From: an uncultured Prevotellaceae bacterium
Lineage (GTDB): Bacteria; Bacteroidota; Bacteroidia; Bacteroidales; Muribaculaceae
DNA: 64,000 nucleotides
Direction of reading: 5' to 3'
Assembly (NCBI GenBank): GCA_937916085.1
Contig: CALGGO010000099.1
Coordinates: 1-64,000 of the forward strand
Positions 32,384 through 41,579 of this stretch are shown here, in pieces. Below the pieces are notes generated by a model. It was not told where the DNA came from. It made no database searches and saw nothing but the letters and a program-made list of their open reading frames with translations. Positions within the stretch are counted from its first letter, which is position 1. Every line of letters begins with the position of its first letter. Both the position numbers and the translations under genes were made by a program.

Positions 32384-33469
32384 TCATTTTTGGTTGTTGA
32401 CGAAGTCTTGCCAGCGGGCGATGAGTCCTGCCATGTCGTCGGGGAGGTCGCTGTCGAAGTCCATCTGTTTGCCGGTGGTGGGATGCACGAAGCCCAGCGT
32501 CTTGGCGTGGAGAGCCTGACGCGGGCAAAGCTTGAAGCAGTTGTGAATGAACTGGGCGTAGCTCGACGAGGTGTTGCCACGCAGAATCTTGTCGCCGCCA
32601 TAGCGCTCGTCGTTGAAGAGCGGATGCCCGATGTGGCGCATGTGGACACGTATCTGGTGTGTGCGTCCCGTCTCGAGCTGGCACTGCACCACCGCCACAT
32701 GGTTGAGGTTCTCGATAGTGTGATAGTGAGTCACGGCATGCTTGCCCTGGTCGCCATCGGGGAACACCGCCATCTGTAGGCGGTCGCGCAGGCTGCGCCC
32801 TATGTTGCCCACTATGGTGCCGTCAAGCTCCTTCATGGCGCCCCACACCACGGCGATGTACTGCCGCTTGGTGGTCTTGTTGAAGAACTGAAGCCCTAAT
32901 GACGTCTTGGCATTAGGAGTCTTGGCTACTACGAGCAGACCGCTGGTGTCCTTGTCGATGCGATGCACGAGCCCCATGCGCGGGTCGGTGACGTCGTAAT
33001 CGGGGTTGTCCTTGAAATGCCAGGCGAGGGCGTTGACGAGCGTGCCGTCGTAGTTGCCGTGCCCCGGATGCACACACATGCCAGCGGGCTTGTTCACCAC
33101 CAGCAGGTCGTCGTCTTCATAGACGATGTTAAGCGGAATGTCTTGAGCGATAATCTCGTTCTCGTAGCGCGGACGGTCCATCACCACCGAAATCTCGTCG
33201 CCGGGATGCACACGGTAGTTGCTCTTCACAGGGCGGCCGTTCACGCGTATGCACTGCGCCTCGGCGGCGTTCTGGATGCGGTTGCGAGACGTGCCTTTGA
33301 TGCGCTCCACAAGGTACTTGTCGATGCGCAGCAGCACGTGCCCTGGTTCCACCACATAATGGTAATGCTCCCAGTAGTCACGCCCATTCTCGGTGAAGTC
33401 GGGGTCACTGAAGTCGCTCTGAATCTCCAGTCCAGAATCTTCTAACAAGTCCTCATTATCGTCGCTCAT
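32384..33469 (-). CDS. rluD: RluA-family 23S rRNA pseudouridine synthase (RluD-like)
   Basis: Converts uridines to pseudouridine in 23S rRNA. The 361-residue protein has an acidic N-terminus, an S4 RNA-binding domain (LLRIDKYLVERIKGTSRNRI) and the catalytic domain with GLVHRIDKDTSGLLVVAK, whose Asp in HRIDKDTSGL is the catalytic residue, plus the RTHQIRVHMRHIGHPLFND signature. A longer frame starts with TTG at 33499 inside a transposon-like terminal repeat, so I choose the ATG at 33469. The neighbour encoding a PASTA protein is the usual partner in Bacteroidetes. Confidence 0.93.
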   Translation of the reverse strand: MSDDNEDLLEDSGLEIQSDFSDPDFTENGRDYWEHYHYVVEPGHVLLRIDKYLVERIKGTSRNRIQNAAEAQCIRVNGRPVKSNYRVHPGDEISVVMDRPRYENEIIAQDIPLNIVYEDDDLLVVNKPAGMCVHPGHGNYDGTLVNALAWHFKDNPDYDVTDPRMGLVHRIDKDTSGLLVVAKTPNAKTSLGLQFFNKTTKRQYIAVVWGAMKELDGTIVGNIGRSLRDRLQMAVFPDGDQGKHAVTHYHTIENLNHVAVVQCQLETGRTHQIRVHMRHIGHPLFNDERYGGDKILRGNTSSSYAQFIHNCFKLCPRQALHAKTLGFVHPTTGKQMDFDSDLPDDMAGLIARWQDFVNNQK

Positions 33470-33486
33470 AGCCAAGAAAACATCAA

Positions 33487-33659
33487 GAGGGTGTGTCAAA
33501 ATTCTGACTTAGTGCGCTTCGCGCAGAAATCAAACAAATCATTTCAAATCAAGCAGAATATAATTTATTGATTTCAAATAAAATAATTATTTGTTAGATT
33601 TGGAAAAATTTGAGAGATTTCTCACGCGTAGCGTGACTCATCTATTTTGACACACCCTC
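33487..33659. mobile_element. MITE-like element with 16-bp perfect terminal inverted repeats
   Basis: GAGGGTGTGTCAAAAT (33487-33502) and ATTTTGACACACCCTC (33644-33659) are perfect inverted repeats around 141 AT-rich bases with no open frame. The GGGTGTGTCAAAAT end looks like the terminus of an insertion sequence, so this may be a non-autonomous derivative. A TCACGC/GCGTGA hairpin (33622-33636) lies inside. It sits between rluD and the PASTA gene, interrupting their spacing. No clear target-site duplication. Confidence 0.75.
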
Positions 33660-33668
33660 GACTTTTAC

Positions 33669-34313
33669 TTACAAACCAAATGCCTTATCCTCGGCGCGTG
33701 CCTTGTCGCGCTGCTTCTGCTGCAAGGAGTCTTTCACGTTGTCGGGGATCACGTCAAATGGCATCTCGTTGATTCTTCCGTCGCCAACCTCAATGCTCAC
33801 CTGGTCGGTAATCGAGACCTTGCTGCCTGGCGTCACTGGATGCCCGTTGACCTTCACTGCCAGCACCAGTCCGCGGTCGGCGCTGGGCACAGTGTCGATG
33901 CTCACATATTTAAATCCCATATTCTTTAACCTGCTCTCAGCATCACGACATGAAGTCTCGGCAAGTGGCGGCAGATTTACCATCATGGGGTTGAAAGCGT
34001 TGATGGTAAGGCGTATGGGGTTGGTTTTCTTTGCCATAAAATTACCCCCAGGCACTTGCTTGAGCACGATGCCCGGCTTTATCGACTCATCGTAGAGCGA
34101 GTCGGTAATCTCCCACTCAAAACCTGCCTCCTCAATTTTGCGAACCGCATCATCTAGAGTCAAGTTAGTGACACTAGGCACCTTATATTCCTTGCCGTGC
34201 TGCGTGAACAAGTCAATGAGCATATACAAAGCATACAGTCCTGCAAACAGCACTACCAAGGCACCCAAGCAATTAAGCATTACTGGATGTTTCTTTCCAA
34301 ATTCTCCAAACAT
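33669..34313 (-). CDS. PASTA-domain membrane protein
   Basis: The 214-residue protein has one membrane segment (about residues 12-34: VMLNCLGALVVLFAGLYAL) and two to three PASTA repeats outside: VPSVTNLTLDDAVRKIEEAG, VNLPPLAETSCRDAESRLKN, with their glycine/proline ends. PASTA domains bind peptidoglycan fragments; here no kinase or PBP domain is attached. The usual Bacteroidetes gene order PASTA-rluD is kept. A start at 34394 would add 27 residues encoded by a low-complexity repeat, so I choose MFGEFGKKH at 34313. Confidence 0.88.
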   Translation of the reverse strand: MFGEFGKKHPVMLNCLGALVVLFAGLYALYMLIDLFTQHGKEYKVPSVTNLTLDDAVRKIEEAGFEWEITDSLYDESIKPGIVLKQVPGGNFMAKKTNPIRLTINAFNPMMVNLPPLAETSCRDAESRLKNMGFKYVSIDTVPSADRGLVLAVKVNGHPVTPGSKVSITDQVSIEVGDGRINEMPFDVIPDNVKDSLQQKQRDKARAEDKAFGL

Positions 34314-34510
34314 ATTCGTTGTTCGTTTATCGTTTGTTCGTTTATCGGGGATCGAGGGTCGGGGATTGGGGCTCGGGGATCGGAGATCTCTCACCTAGCA
34401 CCTCATACCTCTCATCTCTCATCTCTCATCTCGCATCTCGCACCAGTTTATCGATTATCGAAGATAGTGTAGTAATTAAAGGCAACGCGCTCTAAACTCT
34501 AAACACTAAA
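34314..34510. repeat. Degenerate intergenic repeats (TCGTTTATC, GGGGATCG, CTCATCT)
   Basis: Three short-word arrays follow each other: TTCGTTTATCG-type (34316-34350), GGGGATCGG-type (34348-34388) and CATCTCTCAT-type (34390-34445). No gene or clear promoter seen. Confidence 0.7.
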
Positions 34511-34529
34511 CTGCGCGAAGCGCCTTCGT

Positions 34530-36134
34530 TTATCGCTCCTGGAAGTTGAGTTGCGACTGATTGATGAGCATATTAAACGTGGGCTCACTGCGCAAAGCGT
34601 TAAGGTTCACATAGGGAGCGTCATTAACCTTGATATCGTAGAGACCGCCATAGCCATTGGCAAGGCATGACTCAAGATACTTCAAGCCCTGAGCCTTGTT
34701 GCCCATCGCCGATTGCAGAGCTGCCGCATAGTAATAAGCCTCTCCGCCTGTTGCTGAAGCCTCATGGATTTTCTCCTCTGCCCAAGCTGTTGCCTCGGTG
34801 TCGCGGTTAAGCTCATGGAGCGCAAAGCCACGCAGTGAGGAAACATCCTCATCGGGAATGTCAAGCATCTTCTGGAAGTCGGCAGTAGCAGCCGAAGCGT
34901 TCTTGAGATGAGTCTTGTTGAGCCATCCGCGCAGCAAGAGAGCCTCGGCGTTCTCGGGCTCGGCAGCCACAGCCTTGTCGAGGATGGGTAGAGCCTCTTT
35001 ATACTTCTTCTGCTCAATGAGCAGTCGTGCTTTCTCAATCAGCGCTGGAGCATAGTCGGGGTTGAGCACCAACGCCTGGTCAAGGGTGTTGATGGCGGTG
35101 GTGAAGTTGTTTCCCTTGCCCTGGCGGCGCTCTATCAAGCTGCGCTGCACATAGCCATCGGGATTGGTAGCATCGCTGGCGATGGCTTTGTTGGCATAGA
35201 TGTAAGCCTGATCATAGTCACCAAGCTGATAGAGGCATTTTGCTTCATCATTATAGATTGTTGAGTACTCCAGCAGGTTGTTGTCGGTGATAGCCTTGAG
35301 GTCGCGCAATGCCTGACCGTAATGATTGTATTTCAGGGCGATAGCCGAGCACACGCGGTAGAAGATTCCCACACGGGGATTGTCGTCGGTAGCGCTGCGC
35401 AACGAGGCTATCACATCATCGTAGTGGTCATCGGCAAGGTTGAACAGCTGGCCTATCGCAGCACCATTGTCGTCGGTAGAACTCATAGCGATAAGATAGG
35501 TGTCGCTGGCGTCACGATACTTGCCAAGCATCTCCTGGACGTGAGCGCGGTTCATATACACCTGCGGCTCGGCAGGGAACAGTTTCACAGCCTGATTCAC
35601 CCAATTCATAGCGTCATCGGCATTGCCTCTATCGGCTTCGATGCAACCCAGGCAATACATCGCGTCAAAATTTCGGGGCACATTCTGGAGAATGGTCTTG
35701 AACTGCGTCTCGGCGGTATCGAAGTCGCCCTTAGCGTAAGCAAGCTTGCCTTTCATGTCAACCCACGCGAGACTGGTGGGGTCGATGGTAGAGGCCTTGT
35801 CCACATCGGCAAGAGCAGCGTCGTAGTTACGGTTCAACTCATAAAGCTTTGAGCGCAGCATGTAAGCGTCAAAGAGCAGCTCGGTATCCTTGGCAGGAGC
35901 GAGCTGGATAGTGCGGTCCACATCATTCATAGCGCCCTGGTAGTCACCGTTGAAGAATAGCTGATTGGCACGCATGAACAGCGTGTTGTAATCGTTGGGG
36001 TTCTTAGCGAGATAATCGTTATAAACCTTCATCACCGCCTGGGTGATTTTGTCTTCGCTCTGGGCAGCAACCTGAAAGACAGTGCCCGAAACAAGCAGCA
36101 GTGCAAGAAGCACTAAAAATTTCTTGATTTTCAT
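34530..36134 (-). CDS. Exported tetratricopeptide repeat protein
   Basis: The 534-residue protein has a signal peptide (KFLVLLALLLVSGTVFQVAA/QSED) and about ten TPR units, for example NPNDYNTLFMRANQLFFNGD, FDAMYCLGCIEADRGNADDA, NPDGYVQRSLIERRQGKGNN and PDYAPALIEKARLLIEQKKY. It is a periplasmic scaffold of unknown partner. It stands 23 bases after kdsA and is probably transcribed with it. The C-terminus (GLYDIKVNDAPYVNLNALR) looks like the usual end of such proteins. The function beyond protein binding cannot be read. Confidence 0.88.
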   Translation of the reverse strand: MKIKKFLVLLALLLVSGTVFQVAAQSEDKITQAVMKVYNDYLAKNPNDYNTLFMRANQLFFNGDYQGAMNDVDRTIQLAPAKDTELLFDAYMLRSKLYELNRNYDAALADVDKASTIDPTSLAWVDMKGKLAYAKGDFDTAETQFKTILQNVPRNFDAMYCLGCIEADRGNADDAMNWVNQAVKLFPAEPQVYMNRAHVQEMLGKYRDASDTYLIAMSSTDDNGAAIGQLFNLADDHYDDVIASLRSATDDNPRVGIFYRVCSAIALKYNHYGQALRDLKAITDNNLLEYSTIYNDEAKCLYQLGDYDQAYIYANKAIASDATNPDGYVQRSLIERRQGKGNNFTTAINTLDQALVLNPDYAPALIEKARLLIEQKKYKEALPILDKAVAAEPENAEALLLRGWLNKTHLKNASAATADFQKMLDIPDEDVSSLRGFALHELNRDTEATAWAEEKIHEASATGGEAYYYAAALQSAMGNKAQGLKYLESCLANGYGGLYDIKVNDAPYVNLNALRSEPTFNMLINQSQLNFQER

Positions 36135-36157
36135 AGTTTTATATAATTTTTGTGTTA

Positions 36158-36970
36158 TTAATTATCAATTTCGTTAATCGCCTGCTTCAGTGTGGTGAGG
36201 CGTGACAATAAACCATCGAGCAAGTCGAGCTGCAGCATGTTGGCGCCATCACTCTTTGCCACGGCGGGATTGGGATGGGTCTCGATGAAGATGCCATCGG
36301 CGCCAGTGGCGATTGCAGCTCGGGCAACAGTCTCGATGAGCTCAGGGCGGCCGCCTGTTACGCCGGCACTCTGATTAGGCTGTTGCAGCGAATGAGTGAT
36401 GTCCATAATCACCGGAGCATACTGCCGCATGACAGGTATGCCACGGTAGTCAACTATCAAATCCTGATAGCCAAAGGTGGTGCCACGCTCGGTGATTGCC
36501 ACCTCGGTGTTTCCCGAGTCAATGACTTTTTGCACGGCAAAGCGCATCGCCTCGGGAGAGAGAAACTGACCTTTCTTGATGTTCACCATCTTGCCGGCGC
36601 GGGCTGCCGCCACCAGCAGGTCGGTCTGGCGGCACAGGAAAGCCGGAATCTGCAATATATCAACATATTGCGAAGCCATCGCCGCCTCGTCGGGAGTGTG
36701 GATATCGGTCACCACGGGAATGTGGAATGTGTCGCCCACCTTGCGCAATATCTTAAGCGCCTTCTCGTCGCCAATTCCGGTGAACGAGTCGATGCGCGAG
36801 CGGTTCGCCTTGCGGTAGCTGCCCTTGAACACATATGGGATATTGAGCCTGGAGGTCGATTCCAGCACTTTCTCGGCAATACTGAGCGCCATCTCCTCCC
36901 CCTCAATAACACACGGCCCCGCTAGGAGGAAGAAATTTCCCGTAGATGATGATTTCAGATAATCGAGCAT
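36158..36970 (-). CDS. kdsA: 3-deoxy-8-phosphooctulonate synthase
   Basis: Condenses arabinose 5-phosphate and phosphoenolpyruvate to KDO 8-phosphate for lipopolysaccharide. The 270-residue TIM-barrel keeps FLLAGPCVIE, KGSYRKANRSR, IPAFLCRQTDLLVAAA, NIKKGQF and FIETHPNPAVAKSDG. Cys20 in GPCVIE marks the metal-dependent class (as in Aquifex), whereas the enteric enzyme has Asn there. Other KDO genes (kdsB, kdsC) are not adjacent. Located in a run of - strand housekeeping genes. Confidence 0.96.
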   Translation of the reverse strand: MLDYLKSSSTGNFFLLAGPCVIEGEEMALSIAEKVLESTSRLNIPYVFKGSYRKANRSRIDSFTGIGDEKALKILRKVGDTFHIPVVTDIHTPDEAAMASQYVDILQIPAFLCRQTDLLVAAARAGKMVNIKKGQFLSPEAMRFAVQKVIDSGNTEVAITERGTTFGYQDLIVDYRGIPVMRQYAPVIMDITHSLQQPNQSAGVTGGRPELIETVARAAIATGADGIFIETHPNPAVAKSDGANMLQLDLLDGLLSRLTTLKQAINEIDN

Positions 36971-36977
36971 ACTATAA

Positions 36978-37050
36978 GTTGTCAGTTATCAGTTATCAGT
37001 TGTCAGTTATCAGTTGTCAGTTATCAGTTGTCAGTTGTGAGTTGTCAATT
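36978..37050. repeat. Tandem repeat GTTGTCAGTTATCA
   Basis: Repeated TTGTCAG/TTATCAG 7-base words fill the gap between kdsA and rsmE. Confidence 0.85.
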
Positions 37051-37062
37051 TCCTAACTATTC

Positions 37063-37785
37063 CTAATTACTCTTAGCTATTCCTAGAACGTGCATCGTGG
37101 CTACCGCCATCAGGGCGGCGGTCTCGGTGCGCAGGCGGCTCTCGCCTAGCGTCACCGGCACGAAACCAGCTTTCAGTGCCGCTTCCACCTCCTGTGGGTC
37201 GAAGTCGCCCTCGGGACCTATCATCACCGCAGCGTCGCGGCTGGGGTCATAGACCTGCGCCAGCGACTTGCGCTCGTCACGAGGTAGCGACTCGTCACAG
37301 TAGGCAATAAAACGCTGCGCGTCACTCTCCTCGGCGAGGAAGTCCTCGATGGGCGTTAGCTCGTCGAGTTGCGGCAGCTGCGCTTTTAGCGACTGCTTCA
37401 TGGCGGCGACGAGAATCTTGTGCAGTCGCTCGGTCTTGAGCACCTTGCGCTCGCTGTGGCGGCACAAGAGCGGCGTGATGCGGTCCACACCCATCTCGGT
37501 GCATTTCTCTGCCATCCACTCGATGCGGTCGAGGTTCTTGGTGGGCGCCACGGCAAGCATTATCTTGGTGCCCCAGTGTGGCACACAAGCCTCTTGCGAG
37601 ACAATCTCCACAGCGCAACGCTTGACGTGAGCCAGCACAATGCGGCAGCGGTAGAGGGTGCCAGCACCGTCAATCACCTCGATTTCGTCGCCCTCGACAA
37701 GCCTCAACACGCGCACGCAATGGCGCGACTCCTCCTCGGGAAGAGAGAGACTATCGGCTATGTCGGGGGCGAAAAATCGATGCAT
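37063..37785 (-). CDS. rsmE: 16S rRNA (uracil-1498-N3)-methyltransferase
   Basis: SPOUT-fold methyltransferase acting on U1498 of 16S rRNA. The 240-residue protein starts MHRFFAPDI with an N-terminal PUA-like domain (HCVRVLRLVEGDEIEVIDG), then the SPOUT domain with the knotted cofactor site MIGPEGDFDPQEVE and LGESRLRTETAAL. Length and motifs match RsmE. Some long frames on the other strand are shadows. Confidence 0.95.
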   Translation of the reverse strand: MHRFFAPDIADSLSLPEEESRHCVRVLRLVEGDEIEVIDGAGTLYRCRIVLAHVKRCAVEIVSQEACVPHWGTKIMLAVAPTKNLDRIEWMAEKCTEMGVDRITPLLCRHSERKVLKTERLHKILVAAMKQSLKAQLPQLDELTPIEDFLAEESDAQRFIAYCDESLPRDERKSLAQVYDPSRDAAVMIGPEGDFDPQEVEAALKAGFVPVTLGESRLRTETAALMAVATMHVLGIAKSN

Positions 37786-37872
37786 CTTTTTATTAATTCA
37801 TAATGCTTAATGCACAATGCATAATTGGGATGCGCCACAAAAATGCAGAATACAAAAAGAATAATTAATTGT

Positions 37873-39237
37873 TTAGTCTTCTTTGCCTACAACCTTGTTT
37901 ACTTTCTCTTGCTGCTCGGCAACACGTTTCTGCATAGCCTCGGGATTGTGCTTGTACTTGAACAATATCCAGAACAACACTGCCACGACTAAAGCGAAAC
38001 CAGCAAATATGAACCATGGTGTCTGCCAGTCGCCAACTAGGAAGCCGGCATCATTCCAGCTACAGAACTTGTTGATAACCTCGCCAGCAGCAAGTGTGCC
38101 GATTGTTGCTCCCAAACCGTTGGTCATGAGCATAAATAAGCCCTGAGCCGATGCCTTAACATTTGGGTCACACTCATTGTCCACAAACATTGCTCCTGAC
38201 ACGTTAAAGAAGTCGAAGGCAACACCATAGACAATACACGAGAGCACAAATAGTATCACGCCTGGCATTGCAGGATTACCAAGTCCGAAGAAGCCGAAAC
38301 GGAACACCCAGGCAAACATTGCAATGAGCATAACCACCTTGATGCCATAGCGTTTCAAGAAGAATGGGATGAGCAGGATGCACAATGCTTCACTGATTTG
38401 AGACAGAGACACCAGCATAGTGGCATTGTTGGCGGCAAAGGTGTTGGCATACTCTGCCATTCCCTTGAAGTGAGTGAGGAATGGTGTAGCATAACCGTTG
38501 GTAACCTGCAGCGACATGCCCAGCAGCATCGAGAAGATGAAGAACATCGCCATCTTCTTGCTCTTGAAGAGCTTAAATGCACTCAGACCCATGGTCTCGG
38601 CAAGCGACTGCGACTCCTTCTTCACTAGCTTGCACTGAGGCAGTGTGAAGCAGTAAGCGAAGAGCACCACGCTCAATATACCCGATACAAGGAACTGATA
38701 GTGTGTATATTGGAATTTGTTGGCATTCTCGGCGAGAGTGAAGAAGAAGCTGCCATTGTCAAGAGTAGCGCAATTCACGAACCACATAGTAGCGATAAAG
38801 CCAATAGTACCAAACACACGAATTGGCGGGAAGTCCTTAACGGTATCCATACCATTATCCTTCATGATAGTGAATGCGGTGGTGTTACTCAAAGCCAAAG
38901 TTGGCATATAGAATGCCACACTCAAGGTGTAAAGCGTGATAAACATAGCTTTATTAGGCTCGGCTGCCGCTGCTCCCATGTAGAACAGGGCTATCATTGC
39001 CACACCTGCCAGCAGATGACATATTCCTAGCATCTTCTGAGGCTGAATGAACTTGTCGGCAATAATGCCCATGAGTGTTGGCATGAAGATTGAGACGATG
39101 CCTTGGATAGCATAGAACCAAGCTATCTCGCCGCCCATTCCAGCCTTTCCCAGATAGTTTCCCATGCAGGTGAGATAAGCACCCCACACAGCAAACTCCA
39201 AGAAGTTCATGATGATTAATCTAACTTTTAGATTCAT
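37873..39237 (-). CDS. Nucleoside:H+ symporter-like MFS transporter (NupG type)
   Basis: The 454-residue inner membrane protein has about 12 hydrophobic segments and begins MNLKVRLIIMNFLEFAVWGA, the signature of the NupG/XapB nucleoside permease branch of the major facilitator superfamily. It carries the motif DKFIQPQKMLGICHLLAG after the second segment. Longer than enteric NupG (about 418) mainly in the cytoplasmic tail. It lies 33 bases after the bifunctional nuclease gene, a pairing that could supply imported nucleosides (inference). Substrate is predicted, not shown. Confidence 0.85.
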   Translation of the reverse strand: MNLKVRLIIMNFLEFAVWGAYLTCMGNYLGKAGMGGEIAWFYAIQGIVSIFMPTLMGIIADKFIQPQKMLGICHLLAGVAMIALFYMGAAAAEPNKAMFITLYTLSVAFYMPTLALSNTTAFTIMKDNGMDTVKDFPPIRVFGTIGFIATMWFVNCATLDNGSFFFTLAENANKFQYTHYQFLVSGILSVVLFAYCFTLPQCKLVKKESQSLAETMGLSAFKLFKSKKMAMFFIFSMLLGMSLQVTNGYATPFLTHFKGMAEYANTFAANNATMLVSLSQISEALCILLIPFFLKRYGIKVVMLIAMFAWVFRFGFFGLGNPAMPGVILFVLSCIVYGVAFDFFNVSGAMFVDNECDPNVKASAQGLFMLMTNGLGATIGTLAAGEVINKFCSWNDAGFLVGDWQTPWFIFAGFALVVAVLFWILFKYKHNPEAMQKRVAEQQEKVNKVVGKED

Positions 39238-39270
39238 ACTGTCTTTGTTTTTTGGTTGTTATTACTATTT

Positions 39271-39870
39271 TTATTCTGATATTTCTTCGGTCTTAGGCTC
39301 GTTGCCGAGCTTTTCGTTTATCGCCTTTTGGATGCTTGCAGCGAGCTCATATTTCTCGAGCTTGACGGCACGGTTGAGCTTCTTCTGCAACTCCTCTACC
39401 GTCATGTCGCTAAGGGTGCGTTTGGGTTTCACCGCCACTTTGCCGTCTTTGCCATCCTGAATGAGGAAGCCTGTCTTGTCAAGCACCTCTTGAGTGGTGA
39501 AAATGGGAGCGTTGGTGCGCAACGCGAGTGCTATGGCATCGCTGGTGCGAGACTCCAGCTCCAGGTCTTGGTCGTTGGTCGAGAGCTTAAGTTTCGACAT
39601 GAACACTCCCTCGCTGAACTTGTAGATGAGCACCTCGTCAAGGCTGATGCCAAAAGCGTGGAACATACTCACCATCAGGTCGTGAGACAGGGGTCGTGGC
39701 GGAATCACATGTTCCAGCCTCATGGCAATGGCCTGTGCCTCGGGCACACCCACCACAATGGGCACACGCAGGTCACCGTCGCGCTGCTTGAGCAGCAAGG
39801 CGTAGGCTCCAGCCTGAATCTGGCTATAGGTGATGCCCATCACGTCCATTTCTATTTTGTTTTCTGTCAT
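39271..39870 (-). CDS. Bifunctional nuclease (DUF151) with C-terminal UVR motif
   Basis: The 199-residue protein has a DUF151 domain (about 1-135: VPIVVGVPEAQAIAMRLE, then RPLSHDLMVSMFHAFG, and SRTSDAIALALRTNAPIF), named after plant proteins with RNase/DNase activity, and a UvrB/UvrC-like motif at the C-terminus (VEELQKKLNRAVKLEKYELA). The combination is usual in Bacteroidetes; the cellular role is not known. It is between mnmA and the nucleoside transporter gene, all on the - strand. Confidence 0.9.
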   Translation of the reverse strand: MTENKIEMDVMGITYSQIQAGAYALLLKQRDGDLRVPIVVGVPEAQAIAMRLEHVIPPRPLSHDLMVSMFHAFGISLDEVLIYKFSEGVFMSKLKLSTNDQDLELESRTSDAIALALRTNAPIFTTQEVLDKTGFLIQDGKDGKVAVKPKRTLSDMTVEELQKKLNRAVKLEKYELAASIQKAINEKLGNEPKTEEISE

Positions 39871-39892
39871 TTATCTTAGTATTTTTTGAACA

Positions 39893-39929
39893 CACTTAAA
39901 ACTTAACACTTACAACTTAACACTTAAAG
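39893..39929. repeat. Short tandem repeat AACTTAACACTTA
   Basis: Three copies of an ACTTA(A/C)A-type word fill the gap between mnmA and the DUF151 gene. Confidence 0.7.
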
Positions 39930-40991
39930 AGTTATCACTCCGCTGCCGTAGCACAGGTGCTGGTCTTTGTCGTAGATTACGGCAAACTGCCCAGGTGCTA
40001 TGCCCTGGATGTCCTCTTCGCTCTCGATGAGCCACTGATTGCCATCGACATGTGTGAGATGCCCTTTGGCAAAGTGTGGCGTGTGGCGGTTCTTGAAAGT
40101 GATTTCGTGAGCACCACCACTCCCCTGCCACGGGTTGCCGCTGATGAAGTGCATCTCGTCGAGGTGTATCTCGCGGCCATACTGCTTGCTAGTGCCGTAG
40201 CCGTTGCTCACATATATGGCGTTGTCCATAATATTCTTTTTCACCACATACCAGGGTCCGCCGCTCAGTCCCAAACCCTTGCGCTGGCCTATGGTGTGGA
40301 ACCAGTAGCCATTATGCTCACCTAGCTTGCGGCCAGTCTCTATCTCGATGATGGGACCCTTCTTCTCGCCCAAATGGCGGCGGATGAAGTCGTTATAGTT
40401 AATCTGCCCCAGGAAGCAGATACCCTGACTGTCCTTGCGGCTAGCGTTGGGCAGCTTCACCTCCTGAGCTATCTCGCGCACCCGAGCCTTTGGCATCGAC
40501 CCGATGGGGAAAACCAGATGCTTGAGCTGGTCGTAAGTTATCTGTGCCAAGAAATCGGTCTGGTCCTTGACGGCATCGACCGCCGTGGCAAGATACTTGG
40601 TGCCGTCAATCTCGCAGGTGGTGGCATAATGCCCCGTTGCCGTGATGTCGAAGTCCTTGCCCCAGCGCTGCTCGAAATATCCAAACTTTATCATGCGGTT
40701 GCACATCATGTCGGGATTAGGAGTGAGGCCAGCCTTGACGGTGCGCAGCGCATATTCCATCACGTTGTCCCAGTATTCCTCATGCAAAGACACCACTTCG
40801 AAGGGCAAGCCGTAGCGATGAGCGATGAGGGTACACATCTCGATGTCTTCCTCGGCGCTGCAGTCACCCTCGTCATTGTCCATACCGATGCGTATGTAGA
40901 ACAACTGCAAGTCGTGCTCAGCCCGCTCCACGAGCTCATGCACAACTACCGCGCTGTCAACTCCTCCCGATACCAGTACCGCTATGTTCAT
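39924..40991 (-). CDS. mnmA: tRNA 2-thiouridine(34) synthase MnmA
   Basis: Adds sulfur to U34 of tRNA-Lys, -Glu and -Gln. The 355-residue protein starts with the PP-loop VLVSGGVDSAVV, has the two catalytic cysteines in NPDMMCNRMIKFG and DSQGICFLG, and the conserved HTIGQRKGLGLSGGPWYV. Bacteroidetes often have two MnmA copies; only one is in the window. The end of the gene is overlapped by intergenic-type repeat words just after the stop. Confidence 0.95.
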   Translation of the reverse strand: MNIAVLVSGGVDSAVVVHELVERAEHDLQLFYIRIGMDNDEGDCSAEEDIEMCTLIAHRYGLPFEVVSLHEEYWDNVMEYALRTVKAGLTPNPDMMCNRMIKFGYFEQRWGKDFDITATGHYATTCEIDGTKYLATAVDAVKDQTDFLAQITYDQLKHLVFPIGSMPKARVREIAQEVKLPNASRKDSQGICFLGQINYNDFIRRHLGEKKGPIIEIETGRKLGEHNGYWFHTIGQRKGLGLSGGPWYVVKKNIMDNAIYVSNGYGTSKQYGREIHLDEMHFISGNPWQGSGGAHEITFKNRHTPHFAKGHLTHVDGNQWLIESEEDIQGIAPGQFAVIYDKDQHLCYGSGVITL

Positions 40992-41010
40992 CTCGAAGTC
41001 CTTAATTCTT

Positions 41011-41043
41011 ACTTAACACTTATCACTTAAAACTTATCACTTA
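41011..41043. repeat. Short tandem repeat ACTTATCACTTA
   Basis: Three copies of a CACTTA(T/A)-type word lie between the DoxX gene and mnmA. Similar to the words at 39893-39929. Confidence 0.65.
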
Positions 41044-41045
41044 GC

Positions 41046-41543
41046 CTACGCTTTCTCCAGCACCTCGCTCTCCTCGTCGTCTTTCTCGCTGATGGTGTGG
41101 ATGGCAACGAGGTAATCGAGCGATATCTTTCCAGGACCCGCCAGCATCATAAACACGAAGATGCCCAGGAACATGATGGGATATCCTGGCTCAAAGAAGA
41201 ACATCTGCTTGGCGCCAACTGCCAGACTAGGCAACATGGTCTCGGCGTAAATCATCACACCTATCGATGGAATAAGTGCCAGGCGTGTGAAAAGCCCTAA
41301 AATGATGAACACAGCACACACGATTTCTATCACAACTATCGCTATTATTGTCGAGTCGTTGGCTGTGGCAATCGCGCCCATTGATGAGTGGGCAAATTCC
41401 TCTAAGTGTAGCATTTGCCTTACACCAAGCTGCAAAAACATCAACCCCGTGAACTGTCGCAGAAACAGTCGCGACAGGTTGCTGTAGGTGTGACCCACAT
41501 TCATCATGAACAGGCTCTGGATCCATTTTGGAAGCTTTGTCAT
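41046..41543 (-). CDS. DoxX family membrane protein
   Basis: The 165-residue protein has four hydrophobic segments (for example LFLRQFTGLMFLQLGVRQML, IIAIVVIEIVCAVFIILGLF and YPIMFLGIFVFMMLAGPG), with an acidic C-terminal tail. It is the DoxX/DoxD-like family, often linked to redox or membrane stress. Function is not established. It is followed by mnmA on the same strand and preceded 36 bases earlier by the DUF5106 gene. Confidence 0.82.
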   Translation of the reverse strand: MTKLPKWIQSLFMMNVGHTYSNLSRLFLRQFTGLMFLQLGVRQMLHLEEFAHSSMGAIATANDSTIIAIVVIEIVCAVFIILGLFTRLALIPSIGVMIYAETMLPSLAVGAKQMFFFEPGYPIMFLGIFVFMMLAGPGKISLDYLVAIHTISEKDDEESEVLEKA

Positions 41544-41579
41544 AATCTTTATCCTGATTTTGCTTTATTCTATTATTAT

